A stretch of DNA of 45,338 nucleotides from the NCBI GenBank assembly GCA_003524145.1, contig DODZ01000047.1:1-45338 (forward strand). Direction: 5' to 3'. The stretch is from Candidatus Apopatosoma intestinale. Lineage in GTDB: Bacteria > Bacillota > Clostridia > Oscillospirales > CAG-272. Position 1 is the stretch's first letter, and each line of letters opens with the position of its first letter. Both the position numbers and the translations under genes were made by a program. Below the pieces are notes generated by a model. That model was not told where the DNA came from, made no database searches, and saw only the letters and a list, made by a program, of their open reading frames with translations. Below are positions 27,299-34,241 of this stretch, in pieces.

Positions 27299-27811
27299 TT
27301 AATCGAGCTTAAAGGGAAGTGAGTTCAGTTTTTCGCCGACATCATATCTTGTGAGGGTGAGGCGATTTGGTATCTTCAGCTTCAGCTCGCCATATTTGGC
27401 ATAACGCCACAGGTGAGCGAGCTTCCATTTGTCGTTTTCTGCCGATACGGAGCTCAGATGGGCTATATCTTCATTTCTTCCTTCGCCTGTTGTGCGTATA
27501 TTGACGCCCGCACCTGTGTTTACGGAGACGGAGCATTTCACAAATGATCCGTCTTCCGCTTTTATGTATGCGAAAGAATTATGCTTGCCGTTTTCCTGCT
27601 TCAGATTTATTATATAGAAGCTTCCGTCGTCCGAAATCCATATGGATTCTTCATGAATAAAGTCACGGTTTATTTTGGTTGACATTCTGTGACCATTGGG
27701 AATAGCGATGTTGAGATAATATAGGAAGCAACCGATAAAGCAGAGTGCCAAAATGGCAAGAGCGATTATTGTTGCCGCTATGCCGATGGCTGTCTGAGTA
27801 CCTTTTTTCAT
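27299..27811 (-). CDS. Small membrane-anchored protein, 170 aa
   Basis: It starts at ATG 27811, overlapping the stop codon of the upstream paralogue (ATGA), with GGAGGTGG upstream: classic translational coupling. One membrane helix lies at ~8-33 ('IIALAILALCFIGCFLYYL'). The rest is a beta-rich domain on one side of the membrane ('EESIWISDDGSFYIINL'). It is related along its length to the broken gene beside it. The family is not recognised and no catalytic motif is visible. Confidence 0.82.
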   Translation of the reverse strand: MKKGTQTAIGIAATIIALAILALCFIGCFLYYLNIAIPNGHRMSTKINRDFIHEESIWISDDGSFYIINLKQENGKHNSFAYIKAEDGSFVKCSVSVNTGAGVNIRTTGEGRNEDIAHLSSVSAENDKWKLAHLWRYAKYGELKLKIPNRLTLTRYDVGEKLNSLPFKLD

Positions 27812-28227
27812 GATGCCACCTCCTCCTGTACGAAAGGAAGTTCGATATCGCCGATGCCGTAGCCTGTCATATGAAGCTCATTTTCGAGCGATAAACCAAA
27901 GCGCTCTTTTGCGGGATATGCTACAGACGGGGAGAGCGTCAGCGCGCTTTCGGAGGCTTCTTTCACTGCAAGGCATGCAACGCGCCATGTGTGTCCGAGA
28001 GCATCTGTTTTGAATATGACAAAAATATTATCTTTCTTGCTGTCTGCCTCATAAATATCGCATTTTTCCCATTCGCCGGAAGAGCTTTTTACAAATGCGA
28101 GCGTATTTTTCACGCCGGAAGAACCGGCTTGTGTAACTATGCAGAATGTTTTATCATCGCTCAGCCAGACCGATTCAGTGTAGAATACAGAGGTGTCGTA
28201 GGCAATGGAGATTTCTTTTTTGCGTGT
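27808..28227 (-). pseudogene. 5'-truncated paralogue of the 170-aa membrane protein
   Basis: From about 28227 down to the stop at 27808 the frame encodes a domain parallel to its neighbour ('TESVWLSDDKTFCIVTQ' beside 'EESIWISDDGSFYIINL'). Upstream of 28231 the frame runs into repeat sequence, and the membrane helix expected at the N-terminus is absent. The frame stays open to an ATG at 28386, giving 192 aa, but those first ~55 residues look like translated repeat and no ribosome site is evident. It is probably a remnant of the first gene of a two-gene operon, cut by insertion of the hairpin-repeat cluster. Confidence 0.65.
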
Positions 28228-28230
28228 GTA

Positions 28231-28660
28231 TTGGCGTCGCCAAAACAGGGAATAAAGCAGATATTTTTTATTTTGGCTTTTGGCTGTACTTGGATTTTTG
28301 CTTGTAGGGGTCGGCGCTACCCCTGTCTCGGCGACGCCAAGCAACGCTCCGCATTGCTTAATTCCCCGACGACCCGATAGAAACATAAAACAACTTTTCC
28401 TTTATCGTACTTTTGCATGACCAAAAGTACCAAAAGTCATCAAAGAGAGCGTTCCCCTCTCTTTGAGAACTCTTTCCCTGTCTCGGCGACGCCAACCAAC
28501 GCACTGCGTGCATTGGTTCATTCCCCGCGTGCACGAGTTAGTCGCGCGAGCCATGCGTGTCAAGTGCGTGCGGCACAGAATAAAGCGAAAGCCGGCGATT
28601 TTGCCGCTCCCACGGTTTCAGCCATACCACGCGTGCGAACATATCACACGAAATAGCCGA
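28231..28660. repeat. Cluster of hairpin-forming repeats
   Basis: Two direct copies of a ~50-bp unit beginning CCCTGTCTCGGCGACGCCAA lie at 28321-28367 and 28476-28526; a short inverted copy is at 28231-28253. Between them are perfect hairpins at 28409-28432 (GTACTTTTG / CAAAAGTAC) and 28441-28465 (CAAAGAGAG / CTCTCTTTG). No credible gene is present. It resembles dispersed non-coding repeats seen in gut Clostridia (general knowledge, not searched). Confidence 0.7.
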
Positions 28661-28883
28661 GCAGATTCGTGCACGCATTGTCTGCACGCCCGCTGAAAGT
28701 GCAAGGCGGTAATTGACACATACGCGAAGCGTTGCCGTAAGATTGTCAATGGTATGCCGGCATACGAACAGGATTTCATAAATCCGCACCAAGCTTTTCT
28801 TATAGGAAACCAAGATTTTCTCTTTTTTCAATACTTTTTGGCAGACCTTTTCGTCTGTTTTTTCGCCGTGCCTTTTTATACGA
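28661..28883. other. Gene-free stretch after the repeat cluster
   Basis: No supportable gene. It holds a 14-bp perfect palindrome GTATGCCGGCATAC at 28752-28765 and T-rich sequence. A 128-codon minus-strand frame crosses it but has atypical composition and no ribosome site. Confidence 0.55.
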
Positions 28884-28927
28884 AAAATGCACTTAACTTG
28901 CCTTTTCGGCTTTGTTAAGTGCATTTT
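28884..28927 (-). terminator. Terminator of the LRR lipoprotein gene
   Basis: A perfect 14-bp stem (AAAATGCACTTAAC / GTTAAGTGCATTTT) with a small inner GCC/GGC helix, ending in Ts, 44 bp after the stop at 28971. Usable in both directions. Confidence 0.9.
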
Positions 28928-28970
28928 CTTCTTTTGCCATTATTTTAACTTAATGGTATCCTTTATTTAT

Positions 28971-31064
28971 TCAGTGCTTAATATAATAATGAATGTTCAT
29001 CGCGCCTCTGTTTGACGCCATATAAAGATCGCCGACCACGCCGAATATTCTTGTCTTGAATTCGGGCGCGATATAAATATCCTTGAGCGAGAGACAGTCG
29101 GCAGAGAATATATCAAAGCCGATATCTGTTGTGCCGACGGGCAGAACGACCTTTGCAAGAGAAGTGCAACCGTCGAAAACATCACTTCCGATAGATTTAA
29201 GTGTTTCGGGGAATGTGACTGAGACAAGCTCATGACAATACTGAAAAGCTTTATCCGCAACCTTGACAAGGCTCTTGCCGAGCGCTACGGTTTCCAATCC
29301 GTAGCAGTTCATGAAAGCGGCTTCGCCGATATAAACCGTATTCGGAGAGAGCTTTATCTCCTTGAGGGCGCGCATACTGTAAAATGCCTGATCATCGATA
29401 TATTTTACACTGTCGGGAATTGTGACCGATGTTATATTGTAGCCGAGATAATATCTGTTTCTGTCGAAAAGCATCTCGGGGTCAGACACCTCTTCATAAG
29501 GGTCTTCCGTGATAACAAGACCGGAATCCCAACCGATGAGCGCTGTTCCCGCTATGCGAACTATTCCGTCCGGAATGGTAACGCTTGTCGATGATTTTGC
29601 GACATATGCGCATATCAGTGTATTTCCTACTGTGAAGAACGAGTTTTCATTTCTGTTATTGAGATAAGCATTCTTTAAGAAGTTGACCATTGCTTCCGTC
29701 TTGAAAAAAGCATATGTGCCGATTTCCACTTCATCTGAGGGCAGCTTGATTTCCGCAAGTCCGTAGCATTCCGTAAAGGCATAACTGCCGATGCGGGCGA
29801 GTTTTTTGCAGTTTGTCATATCCACATCGGTGAAAACAACATTGCCGCTTATCTCATCTGATTTCCAGAGTATTGCGTTATAGAAGGCATAATCTCCGAT
29901 ATATTCGAGCGTGCTCGGCAGAGTAAGCTCGGTTATAGAGCAGGCATCAAATGCCGAATTGCCGATTTTCTTTACACCCTCGGGAATGACGAGCTTTTCA
30001 ATCATTTCCGCCTGCGCATATCCGTAGGAGGTTGCCACGCCGTAGCTGTCAACACCGCCGTAATATGTGGAATTACGGAAAACACAGCCGCCTATCGTTT
30101 TGATACCCTTGCCGGAAAGGTCGAGCAAAGATGCCGCAATATTGCATTTGATGAGAACGCCGTCACCGACGACAACATAATCATCGGCAAGCTCGCTATA
30201 CCACGGGGTGCCGTCGAAGGCATATTCGCCGGAATCGGTGAGCGTGGAGGGAACTGATACATTGTCAAGCTTTCCGCAGTCATAGAATGCATATTTTTCT
30301 ATCTTTGAAAGCCCCTCGGGGAGCGTTATTTTGCGTAGCTCCTTGCACTGCCAGAAGGCATACGGTCCGATTTCCTCAAGCGTACCGTCTTTTGCAAAAT
30401 TGATGTTTTCAAGAAGCTTGCAACCGGCAAAGGTCTGATAATTGAGTCTTTTAAGCGATTTCGGCAGTGTCACATCTGTGAGCAGCCAGCAAGCCTGAAA
30501 GGCGCAGTTGCCTATGAAAGAAACATTATCCGGTATAGTAAGCTCGGGAAGTCTTGTGCAGAGTGCAAAGGCATATGAGTCTATAAGCTTCAGTGTGGAT
30601 GGCAGGGAAATGCTTTTCAGTGCCGAGCACTGATAGAAGGCTTTTGCGCCTATTTCCTCCAGCCCCTCGGGAAGCTCGAGTGTTTTCAGCGATTCGCAAT
30701 ACTGAAAAGCGCCGCCGCCGATGGTTTTCAGACCTTTACCGAAGGTCACCTTTTCAAGCGATATTGCAGAGTAGAAGGCGCCCTCACCTATTTTTACTAT
30801 CCCGTCGTGCAGTACGACCTCTTTTATTTCCGTGTCGCCGGAAAAAGCGCCCTCACCTATTTCGGTTATGCCGTCCGGTACGACGAAAACACCGTTTTTA
30901 TCCGATTGTCCTTTACAATTTTTGAGAACGGTACCGTCAACCTCATAGACTTTTTCTATTTTTGAGCCTGTAGTCGTCTGCTCGGGCGGATTTACTACAG
31001 TTCCGCAGGCGCAGAGCGCGATACAAGCCGCTGTGGCAAGAAACACTGCCAATATTTTTTTCAT
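28971..31064 (-). CDS. BspA-type leucine-rich-repeat lipoprotein, 697 aa
   Basis: ATG at 31064 follows GATGGGGGAC. It has a lipoprotein signal (MKKILAVFLATAACIALCAC) with the lipid-acceptor Cys in LCAC. Almost the whole mature protein is LRR_5 repeats of about 23 residues ('LELPEGLEEIGAKAFYQCSA' is typical). Such surface proteins bind host or extracellular partners (family knowledge); the partner here is unknown. It has its own promoter (31096-31124) and terminator. It flanks the mobile element on the left, while another LRR protein lies to the right. Confidence 0.92.
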   Translation of the reverse strand: MKKILAVFLATAACIALCACGTVVNPPEQTTTGSKIEKVYEVDGTVLKNCKGQSDKNGVFVVPDGITEIGEGAFSGDTEIKEVVLHDGIVKIGEGAFYSAISLEKVTFGKGLKTIGGGAFQYCESLKTLELPEGLEEIGAKAFYQCSALKSISLPSTLKLIDSYAFALCTRLPELTIPDNVSFIGNCAFQACWLLTDVTLPKSLKRLNYQTFAGCKLLENINFAKDGTLEEIGPYAFWQCKELRKITLPEGLSKIEKYAFYDCGKLDNVSVPSTLTDSGEYAFDGTPWYSELADDYVVVGDGVLIKCNIAASLLDLSGKGIKTIGGCVFRNSTYYGGVDSYGVATSYGYAQAEMIEKLVIPEGVKKIGNSAFDACSITELTLPSTLEYIGDYAFYNAILWKSDEISGNVVFTDVDMTNCKKLARIGSYAFTECYGLAEIKLPSDEVEIGTYAFFKTEAMVNFLKNAYLNNRNENSFFTVGNTLICAYVAKSSTSVTIPDGIVRIAGTALIGWDSGLVITEDPYEEVSDPEMLFDRNRYYLGYNITSVTIPDSVKYIDDQAFYSMRALKEIKLSPNTVYIGEAAFMNCYGLETVALGKSLVKVADKAFQYCHELVSVTFPETLKSIGSDVFDGCTSLAKVVLPVGTTDIGFDIFSADCLSLKDIYIAPEFKTRIFGVVGDLYMASNRGAMNIHYYIKH

Positions 31065-31095
31065 ATGAGTCCCCCATCAGGATTTATTTATATAA

Positions 31096-31124
31096 ATAAT
31101 ATCCCATTTTGCCTCTTGTGTCAA
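31096..31124 (-). promoter_or_regulatory. Promoter of the LRR lipoprotein gene
   Basis: Read on the minus strand: TTGACA (31119-31124), 17-bp spacer, TATTAT (31096-31101). Confidence 0.85.
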
Positions 31125-31187
31125 TAATTCTGCCGATAAGTTCACATTATATTAAAAAAACGCCTTTTTTGCGCCTTGATAATGATA

Positions 31188-31245
31188 TAAAAACAGCCGC
31201 CTTCGCTTTTGGAAATACGAAATCGCTTTCTTCGGCGCAGGCGGC
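31188..31245 (-). terminator. Terminator after the spoVT-derived 3' end
   Basis: On the minus strand GCCGCCTGCGC and GCGAAGGCGGC pair at 10 of 11 positions around a 28-nt loop, followed by TGTTTTT. It is 79 bp after the stop at 31324 and is probably the original spoVT terminator. Confidence 0.75.
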
Positions 31246-31323
31246 ATAAGGCAGAAATAAGGGCAGATTTTGCCTTCACGGCATATGGGAAAATGAGCGG
31301 ACAGGCTGTTTTTTCGGGTGCTG

Positions 31324-31785
31324 TCAAGCCTCGAGCTGTCTGCCGAGAAAGCCTGCCGCCGTCTGAATAAGCTTTGTTTCGGTTTCCGTGGCGGCATTGT
31401 CTTTTCCGGATTCGGCATTTGCAAGCGCCGCAACACAGCCTATGACATCGCCTTCGGCAAAGATAGGCATGGCACATGAAATATACCAGCCGCGGCTTTC
31501 TTCCGTCAGATAAATTTTCTCCTTAGTCGGTGCATGCGTATAAAGACTTCTGTTTTCGATAATTTTTTCTGCTTCTTCTGAATTTTTCTTGTCGAGAAAT
31601 TCCTTTTTCGATATTCCCGCGCAGGCGATAACGCAATCCTTATCGCAGACGGCTACGGGAAAATTGCAGGTCTTATAAAGCGTTTCCGCATAGCTTGCCG
31701 CAAAATCCATAAGCTCGCCTATCGGTGAATATTTCTTGAAGATAACTTCGCCTTCGCGGTCGGTATATATTTCGAGAGGGTCGCC
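31324..31785 (-). pseudogene. spoVT: 3' part of spoVT (first ~30 codons missing)
   Basis: These 153 codons encode SpoVT from the conserved GDPLEI onward. SpoVT is a forespore transcription factor (family knowledge) with an N-terminal AbrB-like domain and a C-terminal GAF-like domain. The GAF part appears intact, but about 30 N-terminal residues needed for the AbrB fold are gone. No matching N-terminal segment is on the minus strand between here and the right edge. As it stands the segment can be translated only as the tail of the recombinase. Confidence 0.8.
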
Positions 31786-33525
31786 GCCACTGATAACATT
31801 GACACGAAAAACCTTATCAACTTGGTTTTTTGCTGATTGAACCACCACAGAGTTGTATTTTTCTGTGGTTCTTTCGATATTCTCCGTGTCCGGGTTAAAA
31901 TTTGCGATTTCCTCCGTCTGTGCTTCATCGTCACACCGCAGGAGCGCGTCCACGTCGTCCCGCAGCTTGATCTCAATGCGGTTTTCGTATACGATAATGC
32001 GGTCAACAATCAGCCCGATGTCGCGCTTGTCCAGCTTTTCTTTGTTCAGAATATCGTGGAAGATCTCCAGCACCGTTTTTGCATGGCGGTTGGCTCTGAT
32101 GATGGTGTTTCTCGTATCTGCCGTCATGGCGATCTGATTTTCCAGCCCGTGAATCCGGTTGGCGCTTTCCTCGATCAGCGCGTCGTAGGTTTCCATGATG
32201 ACATCCTCGTTTCCTTTTGCGCGGGCGAGGTCGCGGGATTTTTGCCGCATCAGGATTTTGAGTGAATCCTTTTCCTGCTCGATGAGCTTTGAAAGCTCCT
32301 CCGCGGCTTTGGCGCTGTCCTTCACTGCATTCGGTTCAAAGCTGATTTCGGTTTCCAGCTGTTTGATCATTTTTTCGGAGTTCTCGCAGACCTTGGCGAT
32401 GTACCGTTTCAGCTCACGGTCAAGCACATCCACGCGGATGTGATGCGTCGTGCATCCGGCTTTGCCGCGCGTGTGATAGGTGCCGCAGATGTAAGCGTCG
32501 GCAAGGTCGGGACGGCTGCGCGAGAACATCGGCGAGCCGCAGTCACCGCAGAAGAGGTAGCCGGAGTAATTGTTGGCATACTTCTTCTGACCGCGGTAGT
32601 GGGTGGTTGCGCGTTGCTTCAACAGCTCCTGAGCGACGGCAAAGGTGCGGTAGTCGATAATCGGCTCGTGGTGGTTTTCAAACACGATGTGCTGGCTTTC
32701 GTCAAGCGGCACATCGTTTCCGTTTATCTTTTTCCGCTTGAATTTGTGCTGACGCAGTGTGCCGATATAGAAATCGTTGCAGAGAATTTCGGAGACGGTT
32801 ACAATACTCCATGTTTCCTTTACCTTGCCCTTGTACTCGTCGCCCTGCGCTTCCTTGCGTGCTTTTTCCCGCATTCTCGGCGTGGGGATATGCTCGTCTG
32901 TCAGATGGTTTGCAATCTTTTTGTAGCCCCAGCCGTCGATATAATAGTTGAATATGCGCCGCACTACCTCGGCAGACGGCTCGTCAACCTCAAAGGTCAT
33001 TTTCTTGGAGTTGGTGATGACATATCCGAAAGGAACCGAACATATCCACTCGCCCTTTGACTGCCGTGAGGCAATGACATCGGACACCTTGCGGCTCGTG
33101 TCTGTGACGGGCATTTCGTTGACGAAGAAGTAGAGCTTGATCTTCATCCAGTCGTCGATGTGATCTTGGTAGTAGTCCACACCATCGCCGATGGCAATAA
33201 TGCGGATATCGCGCTCGGCGAGATCCTCGAATTCGGCAAGTCCTTTGCCGGTTCTGCGCGAGAAACGGCTCAGATCCTTGATGATAAGTATATCGTATTC
33301 GCGCTGCATGAGCTTTTCGCGCATACGCATGTAATCGGGGCGTTGCTCGAAGGTGTAGCCCGATTTGTCGCGATCCTCAAAGTAATCGACCGTGCTTGTC
33401 GGAAAGTGCAGACGGCAGTATTCGTCTATGATCGCCTTCTGATTTTCGATACTCGTGTTATCGCGGTCAAGCTCTAAGTCTACGGAGATTCGCGTGTACG
33501 CGGCAATGCGGAACCTTTCAACCAT
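31324..33525 (-). CDS. Large serine recombinase fused in frame to SpoVT residues ~31 to end
   Basis: ATG 33525 (MVERFRIAAYTRISVDLE) follows AAAGGAG at 11 bases. Residues 1-~580 are a large serine recombinase: catalytic Ser14 in YTRIS, a resolvase domain ('DILIIKDLSRFSRRTGKGL'), the recombinase domain, a zinc ribbon ('YLFCGDCGSPM ... CGTYHTRGKAGC') and a coiled coil. Residues ~581-733 are not recombinase-like: they match SpoVT from 'GDPLEIYTDREGEVIFKKYS' through the GAF-like domain to 'TAAGFLGRQLEA'. Only the first ~30 SpoVT residues, most of the AbrB-type DNA-binding part, are missing. The simplest reading is integration inside spoVT, with the recombinase frame continuing into the host gene. 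It has a vegetative-type promoter at 33561-33589. Confidence 0.9.
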   Translation of the reverse strand: MVERFRIAAYTRISVDLELDRDNTSIENQKAIIDEYCRLHFPTSTVDYFEDRDKSGYTFEQRPDYMRMREKLMQREYDILIIKDLSRFSRRTGKGLAEFEDLAERDIRIIAIGDGVDYYQDHIDDWMKIKLYFFVNEMPVTDTSRKVSDVIASRQSKGEWICSVPFGYVITNSKKMTFEVDEPSAEVVRRIFNYYIDGWGYKKIANHLTDEHIPTPRMREKARKEAQGDEYKGKVKETWSIVTVSEILCNDFYIGTLRQHKFKRKKINGNDVPLDESQHIVFENHHEPIIDYRTFAVAQELLKQRATTHYRGQKKYANNYSGYLFCGDCGSPMFSRSRPDLADAYICGTYHTRGKAGCTTHHIRVDVLDRELKRYIAKVCENSEKMIKQLETEISFEPNAVKDSAKAAEELSKLIEQEKDSLKILMRQKSRDLARAKGNEDVIMETYDALIEESANRIHGLENQIAMTADTRNTIIRANRHAKTVLEIFHDILNKEKLDKRDIGLIVDRIIVYENRIEIKLRDDVDALLRCDDEAQTEEIANFNPDTENIERTTEKYNSVVVQSAKNQVDKVFRVNVISGGDPLEIYTDREGEVIFKKYSPIGELMDFAASYAETLYKTCNFPVAVCDKDCVIACAGISKKEFLDKKNSEEAEKIIENRSLYTHAPTKEKIYLTEESRGWYISCAMPIFAEGDVIGCVAALANAESGKDNAATETETKLIQTAAGFLGRQLEA

Positions 33526-33560
33526 ATTGATAATCACTCCTTTGATGTATTGCTGATAAC

Positions 33561-33589
33561 ATTGTATCACAGAACCCGCCCGCTGTCAA
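33561..33589 (-). promoter_or_regulatory. Promoter of the serine recombinase
   Basis: Read on the minus strand: TTGACA (33584-33589), 17-bp spacer, TACAAT (33561-33566). The -10 box overlaps a 12-bp sequence (CTGATAACATTG, plus strand 33553-33564) that recurs at the recombinase/spoVT junction. Confidence 0.85.
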
Positions 33590-33633
33590 TGAGATATTTG
33601 CAAAGACATGAATTGTTATCATATGCCGTGGAA

Positions 33634-33703
33634 TTTTGAAATTAGCAAGGTGCGATTCGCCGGCTTATTTCAATAAAACATGATTTTTTGAAATAAGCAA
33701 AGG
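33634..33703. promoter_or_regulatory. Palindrome and repeated half-sites upstream of recombinase promoter
   Basis: TTTTGAAATTAGCAAGG (33634-33650) and TTTTGAAATAAGCAAAGG (33686-33703) are direct near-copies. GCTTATTTCAA (33663-33673) is an exact inverse of TTGAAATAAGC (33688-33698). This could bind a regulator of the recombinase or the recombinase itself. Confidence 0.5.
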
Positions 33704-33751
33704 GATTTATTGGCAAGGGGCAGAAGGCATTGCGCCTCCTGCCCCGTTTTT

Positions 33752-33997
33752 TTACGCCTGAGCCTGCTCTGTTGCAGACTCGGCTTTCATCTGAAGCTCA
33801 AGATTGTGCCGGAGGAGCAGGACGGTATCCGGTAACAGCTCCCGGTCGCCCGACTCAAACACCGACACAAAATACTTGTGCTTCGCAAATTGCCGGTAAT
33901 ACGGCTCAAGCGAGCGACGGAAGCTTTCGTCCCGCGCCTCGCTTCCGGTGAGCCATATATCGACCGTTTTGCTGTCATGATGAACGTTCATCTCCAT
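33752..33997 (-). CDS. Small mobile-element accessory protein, 81 aa
   Basis: The start is placed at ATG 33997 (MEMNVHHDSKTVDIWLTGSE) because GAGGTGG lies five bases upstream; a GTG at 34006 overlaps that site. The product is a small acidic protein without membrane segment ('KYFVSVFESGDRELLPDTVL'). Similar short proteins often accompany mobilization genes in Clostridia (from general knowledge, not searched); their role is not established. It lies between relaxase and recombinase on the same strand. Confidence 0.75.
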   Translation of the reverse strand: MEMNVHHDSKTVDIWLTGSEARDESFRRSLEPYYRQFAKHKYFVSVFESGDRELLPDTVLLLRHNLELQMKAESATEQAQA

Positions 33998-34113
33998 ATG
34001 ACCCACCTCATTTCTTCATTTTTTTGCGTGAACGCGCCCGTCTTTTTTCGCGGCTTTGCGTTTGCGGGAAAGAATAAGTTCAATCGTTCCTCCGAAAAGG
34101 CAGATTTGCCCGC

Positions 34114-34144
34114 GTCGGATGCTATGTCTGATAGCATATCCGAC
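34114..34144. repeat. Strong stem-loop between relaxase and accessory gene
   Basis: GTCGGATGCTAT pairs with ATAGCATATCCGAC (2-nt bulge, 5-nt loop). There is no T-run on either side, so it is not an evident terminator. It may stabilise the mRNA or serve as a protein-binding site. The 244-bp gap around it holds no gene with a good ribosome site; a ~50-codon frame starting inside it (ATG near 34137) is unsupported. Confidence 0.5.
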
Positions 34145-34241
34145 CGTCTGTCCGGCAGTGCCTTTATGTACGCAAACCCGCATTTTTTATGTGTCGCATC
34201 ACCCCTTTCATTATTGCCGGAGATAAAAGAGAAAATTCAGA

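Noticed and set aside
28231..28530. CRISPR array
   Set aside because: Only two direct copies plus one inverted fragment with hairpins between them; no regular spacers and no cas genes.
28538..28924. 128-aa minus-strand frame in the repeat region
   Set aside because: No ribosome site, unusual composition, and it crosses hairpins and a terminator.
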